NCBI RefSeq assembly: GCF_000756665.1
Contig: NZ_ARXV01000001.1
Coordinates: 1-64,000 of the forward strand
Origin: Alcanivorax nanhaiticus
GTDB lineage: Bacteria; Pseudomonadota; Gammaproteobacteria; Pseudomonadales; Alcanivoracaceae
Direction: 5' to 3'
Length of the DNA: 64,000 nucleotides
This document shows, one piece after another, positions 1 through 8,640 of the stretch. Both the position numbers and the translations under genes were made by a program. The notes under the pieces are model-generated. The model was given only the letters and a program-made list of their open reading frames with translations. It did no database searches and was not told the origin of the DNA. Each line of letters starts with the position of its first letter. Positions within the stretch are counted from its first letter, which is position 1.

Positions 1-23
1 CAAGGCGTCATTCAGAGGCTCCC
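1..23. repeat. Truncated copy of a short palindromic repeat
   Basis: The first 23 bases match, with one mismatch, the right end of the 100-bp palindromic element at 63858-63957 (AAGGCGT.ATTCAGAGGC and following). Only this end lies in the window; the other half would be to the left. It sits about 40 bases upstream of the receiver gene. Confidence 0.7.
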
Positions 24-63
24 CATTCCAGATTAAACCAGCCTTTTATTAGCGGATAACACG

Positions 64-558
64 ATGTCCTCCAGCGAACAGATAGCAGACGAACCGACAC
101 TTCCTGTCTCCCGTGTCCTGATGGTGGATGACACCCCTCAGAACCTTGTTGCCCTGGAAGTAGTGCTGGAAGATCTGGACTGTGAGCTGGACAGTGTCTC
201 CAGTGGCAATGCTGCACTGGCCAAGCTTCTCAAGCATGACTATGCGCTGGTACTGCTGGATGTGCAGATGCCGGAGATGGACGGTTTTGAAGTGGCTAAA
301 CTGATGCGCTCCAACAAGCGTACGGAAAACGTCCCGATCATCTTTGTGACCGCCATCTCCAAGGAAACCCGCTTTGTACAGGAAGGCTACCGCACAGGTG
401 CCGTGGACTATTTGTTCAAACCCATCGATCCCATGCTGCTACAAAGCAAGGTCAATTTTTTCCTCGGCCTGGATCGCCAGAAAAAACGGCTGGAAGCCAA
501 ATTGGCACAGGCCAGACGCTCTGAAGCAGAAATGAAGGCGCTATACGGGAAAGAGTAA
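64..558 (+). CDS. Single-domain response regulator (CheY-like receiver)
   Basis: A 164-residue protein made of one receiver domain (about residues 17-135) plus a charged helical tail. The acidic pair D22-D23 (MVDD), the phospho-acceptor D66 in LLDVQMPEMDG, T96 and K119 in LFKPID are all present, so the phosphorylation site looks intact. There is no DNA-binding or enzymatic output domain, so it probably acts by protein contact. The C-terminal 30 residues (QKKRLEAKLAQARRSEAEMK) look coiled-coil. The ATG at 64 has only a weak upstream ribosome site. It is followed 45 bases later by a Ser/Thr kinase on the same strand. The cognate histidine kinase is not visible here and may lie to the left. Confidence 0.9.
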   Translation: MSSSEQIADEPTLPVSRVLMVDDTPQNLVALEVVLEDLDCELDSVSSGNAALAKLLKHDYALVLLDVQMPEMDGFEVAKLMRSNKRTENVPIIFVTAISKETRFVQEGYRTGAVDYLFKPIDPMLLQSKVNFFLGLDRQKKRLEAKLAQARRSEAEMKALYGKE

Positions 559-603
559 ACCCGGTAAAAAGCGTAAATAGTCAAGGACGGCACAGACTCG
601 CAC

Positions 604-1827
604 ATGGCACTGAGACTCCCCGGATACCGCATTACCGAGCGCCTTGGCAAAGGCGGAATGGCGCACGTTTTTCTGGCCACCCAGAATTCCTTTGAACGCC
701 AGGTAGCCATCAAGATACTCAGCCCCACCCTCTCCATGGAACCGCGTTTCGCAGAGCAGTTTATGCGGGAGGCGCGCACTGTGGCCAGCCTGAATCACCC
801 GCACATCGTGCCGGTTTATGATGTCGGGGAGCATGAGGGCTATCACTATCTCAGCATGGAGTATGTGACCGGTGGCAGCCTCAAGGCCCGTATCCGGAAC
901 GGCATGTCTGAAAGCGATAGCGAGGCGGTATTACGGCAACTGGCCAGCGCGCTGAATTACGCCGGTGAACACCATTTCATTCACCGCGATGTAAAACCGG
1001 ATAACATCCTATTCCGCGCCGATGGCTCAGCCCTGCTAATGGACTTTGGTATCGCCTCGAGCATGCTCAACGACGCCACCCAGAACAAAGGTCGGCAAAT
1101 GGGGACCCCCAAGTACATGAGCCCGGAGCAACATCGTGCTCAGCCGCTCACTCCCCAGTCAGATCTCTACTCCCTCGGCTGCGTATTTTATGAAATGCTC
1201 ACCGGTGAGCCTCCTTTCAAGGGGGCAGACCCCAGCGCCATGGCGGTAGCGCATCTGCGTGAACCTGTGCCTTTGCTGCCTGTTCGGCTGCGCCACTACC
1301 AGCCGTTATTACGCGCACTACTGGCGAAGGATCCGGCGGACCGACCGGAGAACGGCAACAAGGTGATTACCATGCTGGATGCGCTGGAACCGCCCGCCGC
1401 CCATTACAGCAAGGAGCGCTCCAGCTACCGACCTCAGCAGCAGGCCAACAGCACCCCGCTTGCCCCTCGACTACGCCTCAAGGAAACACCGCTTGGCCTG
1501 AGCTGGCGAGGCAAGCAGTATCAGTACGACGTCTACCTGGTGGCGGATGACTTCGAACATTTTCAGGATCACTTTCCCGTACTACGCTCCGCCCTGCTCG
1601 ACTGGCATGCCCAGCGTGGCAGCCGCTGTAAGGCCGTCACTGTCAAGGCCACCCTGCATCCGTGGATCAGTGGCCGTGTGAAGCAATACCTGCGAGATCT
1701 GCGCAAGACCGACGGACTGGAGTTCATGTCTGCTATTCCCGTCTCGGTGAATCTGGTTGCCGCAGATGGCGAACCGATCGAAAGGTTTGTGCTGGAGCCA
1801 GAAAAGGCAGGCAAAGAAGACGCTTGA
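604..1827 (+). CDS. Serine/threonine protein kinase (Hanks type), soluble
   Basis: A 407-residue protein with an N-terminal Hanks-type kinase domain (about 8-265). It has the glycine loop GKGGMAHVFLA, the ATP lysine K37 in VAIKIL, the catalytic loop HRDVKPDN at 127-134, DFG at 147-149 and the GTPKYMSPE activation segment. No transmembrane helix or PASTA repeats follow. The C-terminal 110 residues (from about 295) form a separate domain that I do not recognise. It therefore looks cytosolic, unlike PknB-type receptors. It lies 45 bases downstream of the receiver protein, suggesting co-transcription and a mixed two-component/Ser-Thr signalling module. An AAGGACGG motif about 13 bases upstream of the ATG is the nearest ribosome site. 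Confidence 0.92.
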   Translation: MALRLPGYRITERLGKGGMAHVFLATQNSFERQVAIKILSPTLSMEPRFAEQFMREARTVASLNHPHIVPVYDVGEHEGYHYLSMEYVTGGSLKARIRNGMSESDSEAVLRQLASALNYAGEHHFIHRDVKPDNILFRADGSALLMDFGIASSMLNDATQNKGRQMGTPKYMSPEQHRAQPLTPQSDLYSLGCVFYEMLTGEPPFKGADPSAMAVAHLREPVPLLPVRLRHYQPLLRALLAKDPADRPENGNKVITMLDALEPPAAHYSKERSSYRPQQQANSTPLAPRLRLKETPLGLSWRGKQYQYDVYLVADDFEHFQDHFPVLRSALLDWHAQRGSRCKAVTVKATLHPWISGRVKQYLRDLRKTDGLEFMSAIPVSVNLVAADGEPIERFVLEPEKAGKEDA

Positions 1828-1935
1828 AACGCGGTTTCAAGGAGCGATTGTCGTGTGGCCAGATTCAAAACTTACCCTGACTCTCGCTCCCTCCCCTCAG
1901 CTAAGCATTCCTGCCTGTCGCGAGAAGCCCGTTGT

Positions 1936-2264
1936 CAGGGCCTGTTAACACTATAAAACCGCACCTGCTGAATGCATTTTTTCGTCCAGTAAGTGTCAGC
2001 CGATATGCGGTGTAGTCATTCTACATAAACAGCGGCTGGCGCTGCTGGGCGGAAAAGGGATCAGCCCCTCGGGTTGAGCCCCAAACAAGCCCGCGCAGTG
2101 AACAGTCGAAGGCTGGCCCGCAGGGCGAAGCGCTTGCGCGTAGTCAACCCGCCACTCGTCGTTATTCGTCATTCATTTGGAGCAACCAAGCATCACGCCT
2201 CATGCCGGGATTGGCGGGCTTGGGGACTCAACAGGTGCCATTTTGGTAGTGTTAACAGACTCTG
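1936..2264. mobile_element. MITE-like element with about 40-bp terminal inverted repeats
   Basis: The left end begins CAGGGCCTGTTAACACTA at 1936. The complement of the right end begins CAGAGTCTGTTAACACTA at about 2264. The similarity runs inward for about 40 bases on each side (GCACCTGCTGA against GCACCTGTTGA). The interior has no plausible gene but contains a stem at about 1998-2038 (CAGCCG/CGGCTG and TGTAG/CTACA). It has the structure of a miniature inverted-repeat transposable element. No target duplication could be assigned, and no transposase is present in the window. Confidence 0.65.
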
Positions 2265-2285
2265 GATACGACCGCGGAGCGGGCA

Positions 2286-2316
2286 TAAAAAAAGCACTAA
2301 CCGAAGTCAGTGCTTT
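2286..2316 (-). terminator. Rho-independent terminator after sixA
   Basis: On the minus strand an 8-bp stem AAAGCACT/AGTGCTTT with a 10-base loop is followed by an uninterrupted T run. It lies about 185 bases beyond the sixA stop and would end the gpsA-sixA transcript. Confidence 0.75.
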
Positions 2317-2500
2317 AAATCTGCCTGAATCACGATGCAAGGAGTCATCGTATATCCCCCCTCAGGGAGTTGATGACGCTGTCAGGAGTCTGCCATGCGT
2401 TCAAGCGCCATCGAGTTCAAGATACGACAGCCTACAGGGGCTGCACAGCGACAATCGGCGAACGGCAGTTTTCGGATTCCCGGGGGTAGAAATTGACCGA

Positions 2501-2977
2501 TTAGCGGCCAGCCAGGCTTTCGCCAGGGCTGCATAACCACAGCAGGCGAGCGCCATCCGCAGCCGCCACATCCACGTCCAGACAGGCAACCGTTCCTACC
2601 GAATACCCGATCCGGTCAAGGGTGCCCGTCCACAGCCCGGTCAGCTGTGCAACCAGCGGCATGTGGCTTACCATCACCGTATTCTCGCCGACAGGGTTAG
2701 CCATCAGCCATTCCAGAAAACGCTGTGGTGACGCCTCAGGAATGAGTTCATCGCAATCCACCCGTTTCAAACCGCCGTATACCTGCGCAATGCAGTCTGC
2801 GGTTTGCTGAGCACGAACATAAGGACTGACAACCAGCCCGGAAAGGACGACGCCACTGTCTTTGAGCTGCTGCCAATGCGACAGCAGAGACTCCCGCCCC
2901 CGTTCCGTCAACGGACGAAGCGCATCGGTAGCGGCCACTCCGACCGCCTCACCATGCCGGCTGATGAACAGCTTCAT
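2501..2977 (-). CDS. sixA: Phosphohistidine phosphatase SixA
   Basis: A 158-residue member of the histidine phosphatase branch. The RHGE motif at residues 7-10 gives the catalytic H8 with R7. R55 in SPYVRAQQTA and the second histidine H105 in VSHMPL complete the site. SixA removes phosphate from histidine in phosphotransfer proteins. Length and motifs match the family. The ATG overlaps the gpsA stop by 4 bases (ATGA), so the two are translationally coupled, a pairing common in Pseudomonas relatives. Confidence 0.9.
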   Translation of the reverse strand: MKLFISRHGEAVGVAATDALRPLTERGRESLLSHWQQLKDSGVVLSGLVVSPYVRAQQTADCIAQVYGGLKRVDCDELIPEASPQRFLEWLMANPVGENTVMVSHMPLVAQLTGLWTGTLDRIGYSVGTVACLDVDVAAADGARLLWLCSPGESLAGR

Positions 2978-4002
2978 CCATTACTCCCTGACTGGAATTC
3001 CACATCGTGTTTGTATTCGCCGCTCATCAGCTGCTGAATAACAATCTCAAGCGGCTGTTGGTGATACACCACTTGGTAAAGAGCAGTAGCCAACGGCATA
3101 TAGACATCCAGCTCGGCGGCCTTGTCCGCCACCAGTTTGATGGTATTGATACCTTCGGCAGTCTGTCCCAACGCTTCAACGGCCTCTTCCAAGGATTTAC
3201 CCTGCCCCAGCTGAAAGCCAACCTGATAGTTACGTGACAGATTGGAAGTACAGGTTGCAATCAGATCACCTACCCCTGACAAGCCCAGGAATGTCATGGG
3301 ATTGGCACCCAGCTCCACCGCAAAGCGACTCATTTCGGCCAGCGCACGGGTGATCAGGAAGCTGCGACTGTTTTCACCTACGCCAATAGCCGCCGCCATG
3401 CCGGAAGCCACCGCATAGATATTCTTGAGCGCACCGCCGAGTTCCACACCGTAGATATCCGGGTTGTCATAGACCCGGAAATAATCACAGCTGAGGGCTT
3501 CCTGGACTGTCTGACACAGCTCGTCGTCCGCACTGGCAACCACGGTACCGGTAAATTTTTGCTCAACGATTTCCTTCGCGAGATTAGGGCCACTGAGTAC
3601 ACCGATACGGGTATGCGGCCAATACTGATGCAGTAATTCACTCATCAGCAGGAAGCCATCCGCGTAGATACCCTTGGTGCAACTGATCACCAAAGTGCCA
3701 TCCGGCACCCACTGCCGGGCCTGCTCCAGCACCTCGGCAAAAGCCTTGCTGGGAATCGCCACAAACACCATGGACGCTTCCGCCAGTGCCTCTTCCAGGC
3801 TATCTGTCGCGTTGACCCCCTCTGGCAATTCCTTGCCCGGTAGATAACGGCTGTTCTCCCGGTCCAGGTTGATTGCAGCCGCGGTTTCCGGATCCCGCAC
3901 CCAGAGATTTACCCCATGGCCGTTAGCAGCAAGAATGCTGGCCATGGCGGTTCCGAAACTACCACCACCCAGAATGGCGGCATTGTATTTTTTCTGCGTC
4001 AT
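2974..4002 (-). CDS. gpsA: Glycerol-3-phosphate dehydrogenase [NAD(P)+]
   Basis: A 342-residue cytosolic enzyme that reduces dihydroxyacetone phosphate to sn-glycerol-3-phosphate for phospholipid synthesis. The N-terminal dinucleotide fold carries GGGSFGTA at 12-19. Further family hallmarks are SCTKGI, LSGPNLAKEI, GGALKNIYAVA (catalytic lysine) and LSGVGDLIATC. Length is normal. It follows htpG on the same strand but is separated from it by a heptamer-repeat element, and it overlaps sixA by 4 bases. Confidence 0.97.
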   Translation of the reverse strand: MTQKKYNAAILGGGSFGTAMASILAANGHGVNLWVRDPETAAAINLDRENSRYLPGKELPEGVNATDSLEEALAEASMVFVAIPSKAFAEVLEQARQWVPDGTLVISCTKGIYADGFLLMSELLHQYWPHTRIGVLSGPNLAKEIVEQKFTGTVVASADDELCQTVQEALSCDYFRVYDNPDIYGVELGGALKNIYAVASGMAAAIGVGENSRSFLITRALAEMSRFAVELGANPMTFLGLSGVGDLIATCTSNLSRNYQVGFQLGQGKSLEEAVEALGQTAEGINTIKLVADKAAELDVYMPLATALYQVVYHQQPLEIVIQQLMSGEYKHDVEFQSGSNG

Positions 4003-4041
4003 AGGAACGCCTTATTTACTGCTTTGGGGCATCATAAAGCA

Positions 4042-4200
4042 GTTAACAGTGAATAGTGAACCGTTAACAGCGACGCGATCCAGGCTCGCGTTTTCCACAA
4101 ACAAGAAGGCCGCGCCCACCCAGTGGACGCGGCCTCAGACACGGAATCAAAATCAAACCTGATCCGCGCAGCTGTTCACTGTTAACTATTAACTGTTCAC
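4042..4200. repeat. Heptamer inverted-array element A (GTTAACA/GTGAACA type)
   Basis: The left array is four 7-nt units: GTTAACA, GTGAATA, GTGAACC, GTTAACA (4042-4069). The right array, 4173-4200, is TGTTCAC, TGTTAAC, TATTAAC, TGTTCAC, the mirrored complement. GCG-rich arms follow each array. The centre holds a perfect 7-bp stem GGCCGCG/CGCGGCC (4108-4134). The right array overlaps the end of htpG and encodes its last residues and TAA. The layout matches the element at 36218-36379. Confidence 0.9.
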
Positions 4201-6036
4201 TGCAGTTACCAGCATCTGATGCATACGCCGAGCCGTTGCAGCAGGATTCTTCGGCAACTGCCCTTCAGCCAGCATGGCCTGATCCAGCAACAACGCCGCC
4301 AGATCATTGAACTTGTCGCCCTCCTCTACGCTGTCGAGCGCCCGAAGCAGATCATGATCCAGATTCACTTCCAGCACCGGCTTGTTTTCCGGTACCGACT
4401 GGCCCGCCGCTTCCAGCATACGGCGCATCTGTGGCCCAAGCTGATCTTCAGCCAACACCAGACAGCTGGGGGAATCCACCAAACGCTGGGTAGCACGGAC
4501 CGTTTCCACGTCTTCTGCCAGACTCGCTTTCAGTCGGGCAACCAATGGGTTGTCCTGATCCACGTCATTCTGCTCATCCAGATCGAGCTCACCACGGGCC
4601 GCATTGACCAGCTTCACGTCCTTGTAGCTATCCAGATAACTGATCATCCATTCGTCAACCGGATCACTGAGTAACAGCACCTCGATGCCCTTCTTGCGGA
4701 AGACTTCCAAATGAGGACTCTGACGTGCGGCGGATGCAGTGTCCGCCAACAAATAATAGATCTTGTCCTGTTCTGGCGGCTTGCGCTCCAGATAGGTATC
4801 CAGACTGGTCAAGCCTTCCTCCTGGCTGCTGCTGGCAAAGCGCAGCAGGGCCGCGATGGCGTCGCGGTTATCCGGGTCTTCCCCGATACCCTCTTTCAGA
4901 ACCTGACCGAACTGCGCCCAGAAAGCAGGATATTGCTCTTCATCATTGCCAAGTTTCTTCAACATCTGCAGCACACGTTTGGTCAAAGCCGCACGGATCT
5001 TCCTCACCGGGCCGTAATCCTGCAGTAGCTCACGGCTGACGTTGAGCGGCAAGTTCGGCGCATCCACCACCCCTTTAATAAAACGCAAATACTGCGGCAT
5101 GAACTGCTCTGCATCATCCATGATGAAAACGCGCTGGACGTAAAGCTTCAGCCCACGGCTGGCATCGCGATGATAGAGGTCAAAAGGAGCGCGGGCCGGG
5201 ATATACAACAAGCTGGTGTACTCCAGCTTGCCTTCCACCTTGTTGTGGCTCCAGGTCTGTGCATCCTGAAAATCATGGCTGATATGCTTGTAGAAACTCT
5301 GGTATTCGTCATCCGAGATCTCGCCCTTGGGGCGCTGCCAGAGCGCAGTGGCGGAGTTGAGAGTTTCTTCGCTGGCTTCCTCATCACCATTCGCTGGAGT
5401 AACCAGACGGATAGGAAACGCCACATGGTCAGAATACTGATTGACCACCTGACGGAGCTTGAAGGGGTCCAAAAACGCTTTTGCATCATCGCGCAGATGC
5501 AGAATCACCGAGGTACCCGGCTCAGTCCGCTCAATGCGTTCAACGGTAAATTCGCCCTGACCATCACTTTCCCAGCGCACACCGGTATCTACGCCCTCGC
5601 CGGCCTTGCGACTTTCTACCGTCACCCTGTCGGCGACGATAAAGGCGGAATAAAAACCCACCCCAAACTGCCCAATCAACTGGGAGTCTTTTTTCTGATC
5701 TCCACTTAATGACGCCAGAAACTTCTCTGTACCAGAACGTGCAATAGTGCCAAGGTTTTCAATCACCTCAGCCTCATCCATACCGATACCGTTATCACTG
5801 ACAGAGAGCGTTCCGGCATCCTTATCCACACTGAGAGTAATGGCGGGTTCGCCTGCGGATTCCGCCAAAGAAGCATCATCCAGCGCCTTGAAACGCAACT
5901 TGTCACAGGCATCCGAGGCGTTGGATACCAACTCTCTCAGGAAAATCTCTCTGTTGCTGTAGAGAGAATGAATCATCAGGTTGAGAAGGCGGGATACTTC
6001 AGCCTGAAAACCATGGGTTTGTTTTTCTGTAGACAC
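4189..6036 (-). CDS. htpG: Molecular chaperone HtpG (bacterial Hsp90)
   Basis: A 615-residue ATP-dependent chaperone dimer. The N-terminal GHKL ATPase motifs are clear: IHSLYSNREIFLRELVSNAS, SDNGIGM, the GTIARSGT lid and IGQFGVGFYS. Middle and C-terminal domains follow at normal length. A longer reading from an ATG at 6051 exists, but its codons 2-3 contain AGGAG, an ideal ribosome site for the GTG at 6036 (VSTEKQTHGF), so I prefer 6036. A sigma-32-like promoter lies just upstream. The final residues (VNS) and stop codon are supplied by repeat element A. Confidence 0.96.
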   Translation of the reverse strand: MSTEKQTHGFQAEVSRLLNLMIHSLYSNREIFLRELVSNASDACDKLRFKALDDASLAESAGEPAITLSVDKDAGTLSVSDNGIGMDEAEVIENLGTIARSGTEKFLASLSGDQKKDSQLIGQFGVGFYSAFIVADRVTVESRKAGEGVDTGVRWESDGQGEFTVERIERTEPGTSVILHLRDDAKAFLDPFKLRQVVNQYSDHVAFPIRLVTPANGDEEASEETLNSATALWQRPKGEISDDEYQSFYKHISHDFQDAQTWSHNKVEGKLEYTSLLYIPARAPFDLYHRDASRGLKLYVQRVFIMDDAEQFMPQYLRFIKGVVDAPNLPLNVSRELLQDYGPVRKIRAALTKRVLQMLKKLGNDEEQYPAFWAQFGQVLKEGIGEDPDNRDAIAALLRFASSSQEEGLTSLDTYLERKPPEQDKIYYLLADTASAARQSPHLEVFRKKGIEVLLLSDPVDEWMISYLDSYKDVKLVNAARGELDLDEQNDVDQDNPLVARLKASLAEDVETVRATQRLVDSPSCLVLAEDQLGPQMRRMLEAAGQSVPENKPVLEVNLDHDLLRALDSVEEGDKFNDLAALLLDQAMLAEGQLPKNPAATARRMHQMLVTAVNS

Positions 6037-6072
6037 AACGTGCTCCTGCATCAGTCATTACTGCGCTAATAG

Positions 6073-6098
6073 GTAGGGATGAATTCGGGGATTTCAAG
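6073..6098 (-). promoter_or_regulatory. Sigma-32-like heat-shock promoter of htpG
   Basis: On the minus strand CTTGAA (-35, 6093-6098) and CCCTAC (-10, 6073-6078), with CT following, are spaced by 14 bases. They resemble the sigma-32 consensus CTTGAA/CCCCATNT. The site lies about 37 bases upstream of the GTG start, as expected for a heat-shock chaperone. Confidence 0.6.
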
Positions 6099-6103
6099 AT
6101 GGG

Positions 6104-6131
6104 GGCACCTTCTCCGAACGGAGAAGGTACC
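6104..6131 (-). terminator. Strong hairpin after the yfcH-like gene
   Basis: A 12-bp stem (GGCACCTTCTCC with GGAGAAGGTACC, one G-U-type mismatch, GAAC loop) starts six bases beyond the yfcH stop. There is no T run after it. It probably marks the transcript end before the htpG promoter, or protects the 3' end. Confidence 0.45.
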
Positions 6132-6136
6132 GAATA

Positions 6137-7036
6137 TCAATTGCCCAAATGAGCCAGGGCAGAGGCAAGATCAGGAAAACGGAAAACAAATCCTTGCTGC
6201 TCCAGACGACGGGGAAATACCCGCTGCCCGCCCAGCAACAACTCCGACATTTCACCCAGCCCCAGCTTCAATGCTACTGAGGGCACTTTCAGCAGTGCCG
6301 GGCGTTTCACTTGCCGGGCAAGCCCATGATGGAAGTCTCGCTGGGTGACAGGAGCCGGTGCGGTAGCATTGAATACGCCCTCCACACCTGGCGTTTCAAT
6401 GGCCCTCACCAGAATGGCCACCATGTCATCAATATGAATCCAGCTGATCCATTGATGACCATCACCCACCATGGCTCCCAGCCCGGCACGGTAAAGAGGC
6501 CATAGCCGGCCAAGCATGCCACCGTCACGTCCCAGTACAATCCCGGTTCGGATCAAACACAGCCTCACCCCCTGGCGAGAAACCGGTCGTGCGGCCTGTT
6601 CCCAGGCATCGCATAGCAGGTAGCCAAAGTCCTTCTTGCGGGCAGGACTTTCTTCGGAAAGCTCGGTATTTCCCGCATTGCCATAAAAACCCACAGCAGA
6701 GCCTGACACCATTACGGCGGGTTTGCGCTCCAACCGGGACACCAGGCTGACGAGCGCCTGAGTAACGCCAACCCGTGAATCGAAAAGCACTTTTTTGCGC
6801 CGGGTAGTCCAGCGCCCCGCAAAGAGGCTTTCTCCCGCAAGATTCACAATGGCATCGATACGCTCACTGCTTTCCAGCACATCAAGATTTTCAATCACTC
6901 TGGCCTCTTCCGGGACCAGCTTCACACTGCGCCTGGGGCGACGACTCAACACAATCAATTCATGACCATGCGCCGCCAGGCGGCGGCACAGATGTTGCCC
7001 AATAAAACCAGTTCCACCAGTAACAAGTATCTTCAA
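6137..7036 (-). CDS. TIGR01777-family NAD-dependent epimerase (YfcH-like)
   Basis: A 299-residue short-chain dehydrogenase/epimerase-type protein. The N-terminal Rossmann motif is GGTGFIGQHL at 7-16. Family motifs include NLAGESLFAGRW, SGSAVGFYGN (the YxxxK lysine is not obvious) and a C-terminal DUF1731-like segment (ALKLGLGEMSELLLGGQRV). This matches YfcH, whose substrate is unknown. The start is a TTG that overlaps the TGA of the upstream gene, preceded by GAGG, so translation is probably coupled. It ends at a strong hairpin before htpG. Confidence 0.85.
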   Translation of the reverse strand: MKILVTGGTGFIGQHLCRRLAAHGHELIVLSRRPRRSVKLVPEEARVIENLDVLESSERIDAIVNLAGESLFAGRWTTRRKKVLFDSRVGVTQALVSLVSRLERKPAVMVSGSAVGFYGNAGNTELSEESPARKKDFGYLLCDAWEQAARPVSRQGVRLCLIRTGIVLGRDGGMLGRLWPLYRAGLGAMVGDGHQWISWIHIDDMVAILVRAIETPGVEGVFNATAPAPVTQRDFHHGLARQVKRPALLKVPSVALKLGLGEMSELLLGGQRVFPRRLEQQGFVFRFPDLASALAHLGN

Positions 7037-8640
7037 CGGGAAGCCTCAATGCTGCGAATACTGTTTAGATCGTAGAAAAATTCCATATTCCCCGCTCCCA
7101 TAGGGACACTCAGCGTAATGTGGTCTTCCTCGACGGTTTGCAAGATCCCTGTGCGTACAGGACCCTCATCTGCCGTGACTGTCACCGAACGGCCAACCAG
7201 TTCGCGAAAACCCTCTACCCGGGGATCGGAGGAAGCGTTGTAAGCTGAGCCAATGTTGCCTGAAACAGGCCCCGAAGTTGTGGCCTCTTGTGGCTCGGTA
7301 GGCGCTGGTGCCGGTTCCTCATTCTGGCCCTCAGATTCCACCATCACCAGCTGACCATTGGCCAACCGCAACGACTGTAGCTCATTCTCAGGGAAGCTAC
7401 GCTCAACAACCCCACTACCCACATTAATCTCGATCCATAACCGGTTTACCGATACTTTCCTCAAGACACCGTCAATTTTTCTGCCGCTGGTCATTTCCAG
7501 CACAACAGCACGGTCCACAAAACCGACCAGCTCAGGGAAAGTCACTGTCACTGGCGGCAGCGCCTGAGTCACCTCCTTCTCAGGCTCCTTGCCCGGGGTC
7601 ACGAAAGTCACACTGCCTTCATCGGCTGCTTTAACCACCTGCGTTGCCATAGAGCCCGGCTCCACAGACCAGCCCACATCACTTTTCTCCAGGCGGACGG
7701 AACGCTCCTCCACCGCTCCATTAGTCAACGCGACCTTCGCGGTTACCTGACCGCTGGACTCAGCGCGCCGAAGGACGATCTGCTCCGTTGTCACAGATTT
7801 CAATGCCCCCTCCGGAAACTGGGTCAACAGAAACTGTCTGGTGACATAAGCCAGGGTATCTTCATGATCAAAGTGAAGATCCACCACCCCGCCACGATAA
7901 CGCAGATGATTGGTGTAGGCGGTAAAGTCACCGCTCAGATAGCTCTTGTAGCTGTCGGGCACCACCAACGTTAATGTTCCGGACAATTGCCCGGTATCCA
8001 GAGGGGCCATTGCCAGTTCCATCCGATACCCTCCCTCAAAGATACGAGTTTCGGGAAAGTCCTTGTCTTCAGGTTTCCACGACACATGGACCACCGGAGG
8101 CTTGGTATCCGAAGGTGTCACGTTCAGGTTCTTGCGTTCGGTAATATCTTCAGGTTTCCAGCCTATCAACACCCTGACTTCCAGATCAGGTAAAAAGCCT
8201 TCTCCCTGACTGGCGGTGAGAACACCATCGATCAATGCCACACGGTCATAGCGAAACGCCCGGCCATGGAGCCGCCCCGATAAGGGTTTACCCTGTCCCT
8301 TGACGACCGCCAGAGCGGCTTCCTCAGAAGATACAAACGTGGTGGTGGTTGCCATTTTCTCACCCCGCTGAACCTGTCCGCTCTGGGAGGATAGCGTCGT
8401 TGCGGCGGTGGAGAGCGACATGGCGAAAAGAGCGCCACCAACCGCAGCCGTTAACACCCCCGCCACTCGAGCCAGCGCCCACCAGCGATAATGCTCCCAC
8501 CCTTGCTGTACCTGGCCCAGACTGGCCAGCGGCAAGATAAAAAACAACGCACTGTGACCCCGATGACTGGCCTCGTTCATGAGCCCCAGCGTGGTCACGA
8601 TAATGGTGCTTACCCCAATAATGATCAGCAATTCCGCCAT
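7033..8640 (-). CDS. Membrane-anchored protein with two Sm-like segments, unknown function
   Basis: A 535-residue protein that I cannot assign to a named family. The ATG at 8640 (MAELLIIIG) is preferred over an earlier in-frame codon because it has an upstream GGAGAG and starts a hydrophobic segment. Two or three membrane helices lie in the first 85 residues, and the rest is beta-rich and probably periplasmic. Two regions (about 375-435 and the last 60 residues) resemble each other: a VGxxV-V-D/SGxxxxGxLxxV pattern then a strand and an L-S-I element, like Sm/SH3-type barrels. It overlaps the epimerase gene by 4 bases, implying co-expression. Confidence 0.75.
   Translation of the reverse strand: MAELLIIIGVSTIIVTTLGLMNEASHRGHSALFFILPLASLGQVQQGWEHYRWWALARVAGVLTAAVGGALFAMSLSTAATTLSSQSGQVQRGEKMATTTTFVSSEEAALAVVKGQGKPLSGRLHGRAFRYDRVALIDGVLTASQGEGFLPDLEVRVLIGWKPEDITERKNLNVTPSDTKPPVVHVSWKPEDKDFPETRIFEGGYRMELAMAPLDTGQLSGTLTLVVPDSYKSYLSGDFTAYTNHLRYRGGVVDLHFDHEDTLAYVTRQFLLTQFPEGALKSVTTEQIVLRRAESSGQVTAKVALTNGAVEERSVRLEKSDVGWSVEPGSMATQVVKAADEGSVTFVTPGKEPEKEVTQALPPVTVTFPELVGFVDRAVVLEMTSGRKIDGVLRKVSVNRLWIEINVGSGVVERSFPENELQSLRLANGQLVMVESEGQNEEPAPAPTEPQEATTSGPVSGNIGSAYNASSDPRVEGFRELVGRSVTVTADEGPVRTGILQTVEEDHITLSVPMGAGNMEFFYDLNSIRSIEASR

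Noticed and set aside
1828..2500. A structured RNA such as tmRNA or 6S RNA
   Set aside because: No tmRNA tag or tRNA-like ends and no 6S-type stem. The region is explained by the MITE-like element and a terminator.
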